Positions 53,775 through 64,000 of a stretch of 64,000 nucleotides of DNA are shown here, in pieces. Location of the stretch: the NCBI RefSeq assembly GCF_026212465.1, contig NC_080049.1, forward strand, positions 34,764,885 to 34,828,884, in the 5' to 3' direction. The number at the start of each line of letters is the position of its first letter. Positions within the stretch are counted from its first letter, which is position 1. This stretch comes from Amaranthus tricolor. Its lineage: Eukaryota; Streptophyta; Magnoliopsida; Caryophyllales; Amaranthaceae. A program made the position numbers and the translations under genes. Under the pieces are notes generated by a model. It did no database searches and had not been told where the DNA came from. It was given only the letters and a program-made list of their open reading frames with translations.

Positions 53775-54470
53775 ATTGATGATGACTTTGAGCATCTTGT
53801 TGCTCATGTTATGTCTTGCACATTTGAGAATGGTGTGGGATGTGTCATGGGAAATGAGATACTAAGGTTTGGGTCTCTTGATCAAGTGTTGAATGATGAT
53901 GACTTGAAAAGGTTTGATCAAGGCATGAGTAGAAGGAAAGATTGCTCAAGCATGGCAGCAACACTCACGAAGGTCAGAGGGCACTATTGAAGGTCGCTCG
54001 ATTGGTCGAGCGGGGTTGGCTCGGTCGAGCGGTTTAACAGATGTTGAACAGTTTGGTCAGTAGCTCTGCTCGACTGGTCGAAATGTTTGTGGGCTTTTTA
54101 GCCATTTGTTCTAGGGTTCTCTAATATGTTGTACGACTATATAAGGAGTCTTAGAGCACTATTAGGAATAAGGAGAGACTAATACAAGTGAGACAACTAG
54201 GGTTTACATCAATAGAGTTCCTTCATCCTTGTATTAGGTTGTTTGTGTGAGACCACCATTAAAGGTGAGGTTTTTGCTTTATGAGTGTGTTCTCAAAGCT
54301 TGTTTGTGGCTTCTCATTGATGTATGTTGATATATTAATGGAAGTAATCTTTGTTTGAGAGGGAGGTATCCTTAGATACCTCGTAAATCTTGTGTTTGTC
54401 TCCATTGTTTGTTGTGCTCTGTTTTTTGGTTGTTTTCTTTGCATTTGTTTTGTTATTGTTCTTCACCAAA
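53775..54470 (+). mobile_element. Probable solo LTR
   Basis: A roughly 700-bp block with denser G+C lies between AT-rich flanks. It has GGTCGCTCGATTGGTCGAGC-type sequence, a TATA box in GACTATATAAGGAG at about 54136-54149, then a transcribed-looking region with TGAGACAACTAGGGTTT. The likely ends are TGATGATGACTT and TTCTTCACCA. No internal retroelement domain is next to it, and a target duplication could not be shown. Confidence 0.45.
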
Positions 54471-55107
54471 TATCATAGCCTATTCACAACATCTATATAT
54501 ATGATTTAAATAGCAATATGTGCATATTTCATTTTAAAGATGTATATATTATATTTGTAACCGGATGTATGAACTCTTCGCTTTAAAGAAAAGGAAAAGA
54601 AATATGAATATATGCTTCTCATGAGCAACTTTTTTTTTGAACCCATTGTTGCGTGCTACTCCCTTGTCAACCTTTTATTTTAAAATGTCCGTTTTACTTT
54701 ATATTATTTTTATTTTTAGATAATATTTTTAAGTACGATTTTCTATTATTATCATATAAATATATAATTTAATGTCACTTTTAAATGTCATCTCCATTTT
54801 CTTAGTAAGTGTGCAATAGTATGCTGTTGTAAGCTATATCAGAGATAGAAGATGTACATTCTTTATATATAGTATGGCAATCTGAAATAGAAAAAGTCTA
54901 AACTTGTTCATTAATTCCATCAAATCATTTATGCATAATCTTTTGAGCTAAGTCAATTCATTTCCAAGGAAGAAAACAGTCTTCTAGGACAAAAACAAAT
55001 TTATTGTGCATTTCATACTAAAACTAAACTTCAAAACATCAATAGAGAACTCCACAGATTCCAAACTCGATTCTGTTTTCAAAGATGCGAAGTTTTGAGT
55101 AACGCGT

Positions 55108-60389
<5,282 letters not shown>

Positions 60390-63260
60390 GTATATTATCA
60401 AGTGACAAATCTATTGGATAGAGAGCAGAAAAAATACTTATTTTTAGGGGTGAAAATGCAGAAGATATGAGGAAGAAATGATTCAAATGGGTGATTTATT
60501 TGAAGGAAATTTGGGGGTTTTGGAGTGGCTGATTTGTCAATACCACGACGCAAGTTACAAAAGTGTCCTTGTTGCCAAATTGATTAATTGAATACTTTCT
60601 CCGTAGGTTGGTTTTGCCCCAAGTAAAAACATTTTCACCAATTATTAAGAGAAACAGATGTATTGTATTTATAAGTTATAGTCCAATGAATGTAAGTTAA
60701 AAATAAAGAAGAATATGAGCTTCTTATTTTGAAATTGTCTCTTTAAGAGACGATCTCTTACAAGAATAGTCGAAATATTTTTAAAAACATAAATTGTTAA
60801 ATAAAATGGTTTTATTTGTACTATTAAACTGATTACTTATAATTTTAAAATGATTAATTAGAGAAATAGACAAATTATATAGGTGTATCTCATGTTGAGA
60901 TAGATTATTTTAAAAATTATAAAAATGAGAAATTTGAATAAAAATTGTTTAATTAAGGTAAAGAAATGTGCGAGCGAAATCAAAAAATAAGTTAATTATG
61001 AGTATAAAAATTAAAAAAAAAAGTATAATTTGTGCCCTAGCAAAATTGATAAATATAACAAAAGTAATGTCACATATGCATGTATTTTTAGAACCTAATT
61101 GGGTTATTCTAGAATTTTAGAACCTTTTTTTTTTTGAAATGTTCAAGAACTTTTGAATTTTTTTTTTTTTAAATGCTCTAGAACTTTAGAACCTAAGAAG
61201 TTTGAATTCCATTATAAAAATCATTTAATTTGAAAAGAATTTTAATAATAAAACTATGGACTTATTAATTATGAGCCAAATGTTTTAGAAAAATACCATC
61301 TTGGGGAATATGCTAAAGGTTGAAAACAATTGGCTTCTTTTACAAAAGTATATAGAATTCAAAGTACACTTGGATTACTCTTTGACTAAAATTATAGGAT
61401 TAATAGTAGTACTAGTCTAGAAAAAAGAGGCAAGGACATATTCTAGTCATTTCCACCAATTATGTTTGATTCTTGTATTTCTAAAAACAATTTAAAGAGG
61501 TGTTAGGTATGCTTTATGGTATTAATCATGAAAATATAGTTAAACAAATATTCTAAATGCTAAATAAATTTTAATATAAATATATAAATCGATCTTCCTT
61601 TTCTATTGTTTATCAACTATATGTTTCTATATTTATGAGATGCTTGCAAATTACATATATGTGTTTTAGAGTCTATATATTAATGATTTTTCCATTCTCC
61701 ATAGAAAAGAAAGTGTCACTCAAAATTAAGGAAATTTCTAATTACAAATAATAATAATAAAATATCTTTATCGACCTGAGTTATTTTTTTTATGATACTT
61801 AAAGATTTTCTGAATCAAAATTTCTATGCATATTAATGGGAAGAAAACAGAGAGTAAATACTCTACGTCATTTTATTTGTTGTTTTCATGAGAATTGTTA
61901 TGTGTAAGTCAAAGAAAAGTATTTATAAGAAGACTTTTAAGGTTGAAAACCCTAAGAGGTTATGAGATTTACATGATTTCTTGGACATGTATTGACTCTC
62001 CATTTATCGAATAGTATTAATTAAGGATTGAATTAATACATATGTATTGAATAAAATGTAAAATTCAAATGAGACAGTTGTGTAAATTAAAGTGAGTATT
62101 AAATATTAATAATAAAATGGTGAGATGGATAAGGTGAAATTTAAAAAATTTTCATTTTATTGATTTTTTAAGTAAAGGTTCGGTCATGATTATAGGTATT
62201 TAATGGATCAGATCTCTATTTTGAACCCTTATTCGGCTCGTTTTTAGAAGGGTTTTGTAAAGGCCAGACTGGAAATGAGTTGGATTGAAACAGGCTCTAC
62301 CATAATTAAAATGGAGTGGACTATAAATGAGCTTAATAAGGGCCAGAAACGGATCTTTGTAAATAATATAATTGATGGATAATTTAATTATCATAAATGA
62401 CAATGTCGATGAAGATCATTAACATTTCTACAATTTAATTATTATAACTGATAATTATTTATTATAAATTGATCAATAATTTTAAGTAATAAAAACGGGT
62501 CATATTGGACCAGTGCGAGCTTTCAAAACCCGACCCATGTAAAGCGCATATCAAGTTTAAAAGACCTTTATCCAACCCGACTCATATTCGTTTAAACTCA
62601 ATCCGACCTGAATCTGGCCCATTGAACACACCTACACATGATATATGTAATTCATGAGAGGTTTTAAGTATATTCAACATATTCGACCGCACAGCGGCGC
62701 AGGGCCCCAAAAAATTAGGGGCCTCAATATTAAATTACTTTGTATATATGTTACGTGTTTGAAGCGAAAAAATTGTTAGAAAAATATTATAATTTTTAAA
62801 ATTGTATAGGGCTTTTAAAGAATTTGTCAATTTTTGCTATGCTCCTAGTGTAATTTAAGCATTACCTGTTATGAAAAATCTACACACACGTGTGAAATTC
62901 TATTGACCGTTGCGTTGATCAGACATTTTTCAAATGAGTGACTGTTTATCTGAAAGTTGTGGTATAGTGGAGCCAATAACCCGGAAAAAAACTAGCCGTT
63001 AGTTCTTACCCTCCCTTTAATCTCCTTTTTTAGGAAGTTTTCGATTTTTCTTCTCTATAATCCAATCAATCAACTGAATCCCTAATTAGTAATTACAGTC
63101 CTCCAATTTTCTCTCTTCTTTTCTCTCATTTTAATTACTCAATTCAACTTCCACTTTAGTTCAATAACCCTAATTAATTTTCCCCTTTTGTTCTCTGTTT
63201 TCAATCAAATTAAAAACCGCCCAATTGAAATATATTGAAAAATTTTATTAGGGTTTTTCA
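60390..63260. other. Intergenic region between GAPC and MAD2
   Basis: GAPC promoter at the left and MAD2 promoter at the right, with AT-rich DNA between. GAGAC-type palindromes sit at about 60738-60752. A fragment related to the hAT-like element (GGGCCCCAAAAAATTAGGGG) is at about 62702. No gene seen. Confidence 0.6.
62905..63003 (-). promoter_or_regulatory. Two MSA-like (mitosis-specific activator) sites upstream of MAD2
   Basis: The plus-strand strings GACCGTTGCG (62905-62914) and AGCCGTTAGT (62994-63003) each match the inverse of the MSA consensus YCYAACGGYY at 9 of 10 positions. MSA elements bind three-repeat Myb factors and drive G2/M genes. They lie 258-356 bp before the MAD2 ATG. Confidence 0.45.
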
Positions 63261-64000
63261 ATGGCATCAAGAACTGCTACTAAAGATATCATCACTCTTC
63301 GTGGATCTGCAGCAATTGTTAGCGAATTCTTTGGTAAATTTTCTTTCTTTCGATTCTCATTTCTTGGATTATTTTACCAATTACAAAAATCTCATATTTT
63401 TTAAAAAAAATTATTTGAATTTTTCAGGTTATGCAGCTAATAGGTAATACTTTAATCAACAAATAAAAACCCTTGATTTTTTCAATTTATTTTCATTGAT
63501 TAAGTATTAAATAAGTTGTTTTATTAGTATTTTGTATAATCGAGGAGTATACCCAGAAGAAAGTTTTGCTAAAGTGAAGAAATATGGATTACCAATGCTT
63601 CTTACTCAAGATGAAGGTGTTAAATCTTTCATTACTAATATTACTGCTCAACTTTCAGGTACATTTTTCATAATTTCTAGGGTTTTTTTTTTGTGATTTA
63701 ATAAAATTTTTTAATTAATTGAATTGATTTTATGGGATGTTTTATTTGTTGTTGTAGAATGGCTTGAAGCAGGGAAATTACAAAGAGTTGTTTTGGTGAT
63801 AATGCAAAAATCTACCAGTGAAGTTCTAGAAAGATGGAATTTTAGCATTGAAACTGATAGTGAAGTTGTTGAAAAAGGGTAAAAAAAATTGAAAAAATTT
63901 TCCAACAATATTTTTACCCCAATGTCAATAAACGATTGTGGGTTTGGAGGAATCGGATACTAACCTCCTTATCTCCATCGAAGGGTACGGTGTGATGTCT
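63261..64000 (+). CDS. MAD2: Mitotic spindle checkpoint protein MAD2, 5' part (runs off the window)
   Basis: MAD2 is a HORMA-domain protein that, at unattached kinetochores, inhibits the APC/C activator Cdc20. Exons visible: 63261-63333, 63428-63443 (only 16 bases), 63528-63658 and 63758-63878, all GT-AG and in phase. The protein begins MASRTATKDIITLRGSAAIV, then SILYNRGVYPEESFAKVKKY, GLPMLLTQDEGVKSFI, EWLEAGKLQRVVLVIM and LERWNFSIETDSEV, matching plant MAD2 closely. About 114 of roughly 209 residues are in the window. The rest lies to the right. The start is the only ATG in a leader with a pyrimidine-rich tract. Confidence 0.94.

Larger units (their letters stand above)
52951..55107. other. 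Spacer between the two GAPC genes
   Basis: Contains the copy 1 promoter, the probable solo LTR and the 3' UTR of copy 2. No other gene seen. Confidence 0.6.

Overview
This is a eudicot plant nuclear window. The genes carry many short GT-AG introns, encode plant-type proteins, and sit in AT-rich DNA full of MITEs, short retroelements and (AAT)n tracts. The species and family cannot be fixed from the sequence alone. All family assignments rest on remembered protein families; no search was run.

Layout, left to right: the 3' end of a Ty1/copia element with its LTR interrupts an actin coding sequence (1-908). A 19-exon RECQL5-type RecQ helicase follows on the minus strand (1975-9619). Next is a six-exon minus-strand gene for a Ser/Arg/Pro-rich basic protein of the BPP/At1g27850 kind (10793-15877). 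The 9 kb from 16.8 to 25 kb has no gene but holds a dense set of mobile elements: Stowaway-like MITEs, a SINE-like fragment, two large foldback structures (one with a tRNA-Ile-like sequence in its loop) and a complete TRIM retrotransposon. Then come a RsfS/Iojap-like gene (24997-27469, plus), a TLC-domain membrane protein (29368-30132, plus), the DNA polymerase alpha B subunit POLA2 (31766-40079, minus, 16 exons), a broken amino-acid-permease fragment (41660-41990), an intronless P-class PPR gene (45039-46598, minus), two tandem cytosolic GAPDH genes (48914-52950 and 55108-60389, both minus), and the start of MAD2 (63261 to the right edge, plus).

By gene numbers recalled from Arabidopsis, three neighbour pairs look conserved: BPP-like with RECQL5 (At1g27850/At1g27880), Iojap with POLA2 (At1g67620/At1g67630), and PPR with GAPC (At3g04130/At3g04120). 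Several genes act in the cell cycle. RECQL5 and POLA2 each carry an E2F-type site about 90 bp before the ATG, and MAD2 has two mitosis-specific-activator-like sites upstream.

The most unusual items are the nested palindromic element at 21741-22791 with the tRNA-Ile-like loop, the diverged GAPC copy that has an extra 126-bp intron and a changed active-site motif, and two predicted GC-AG introns.
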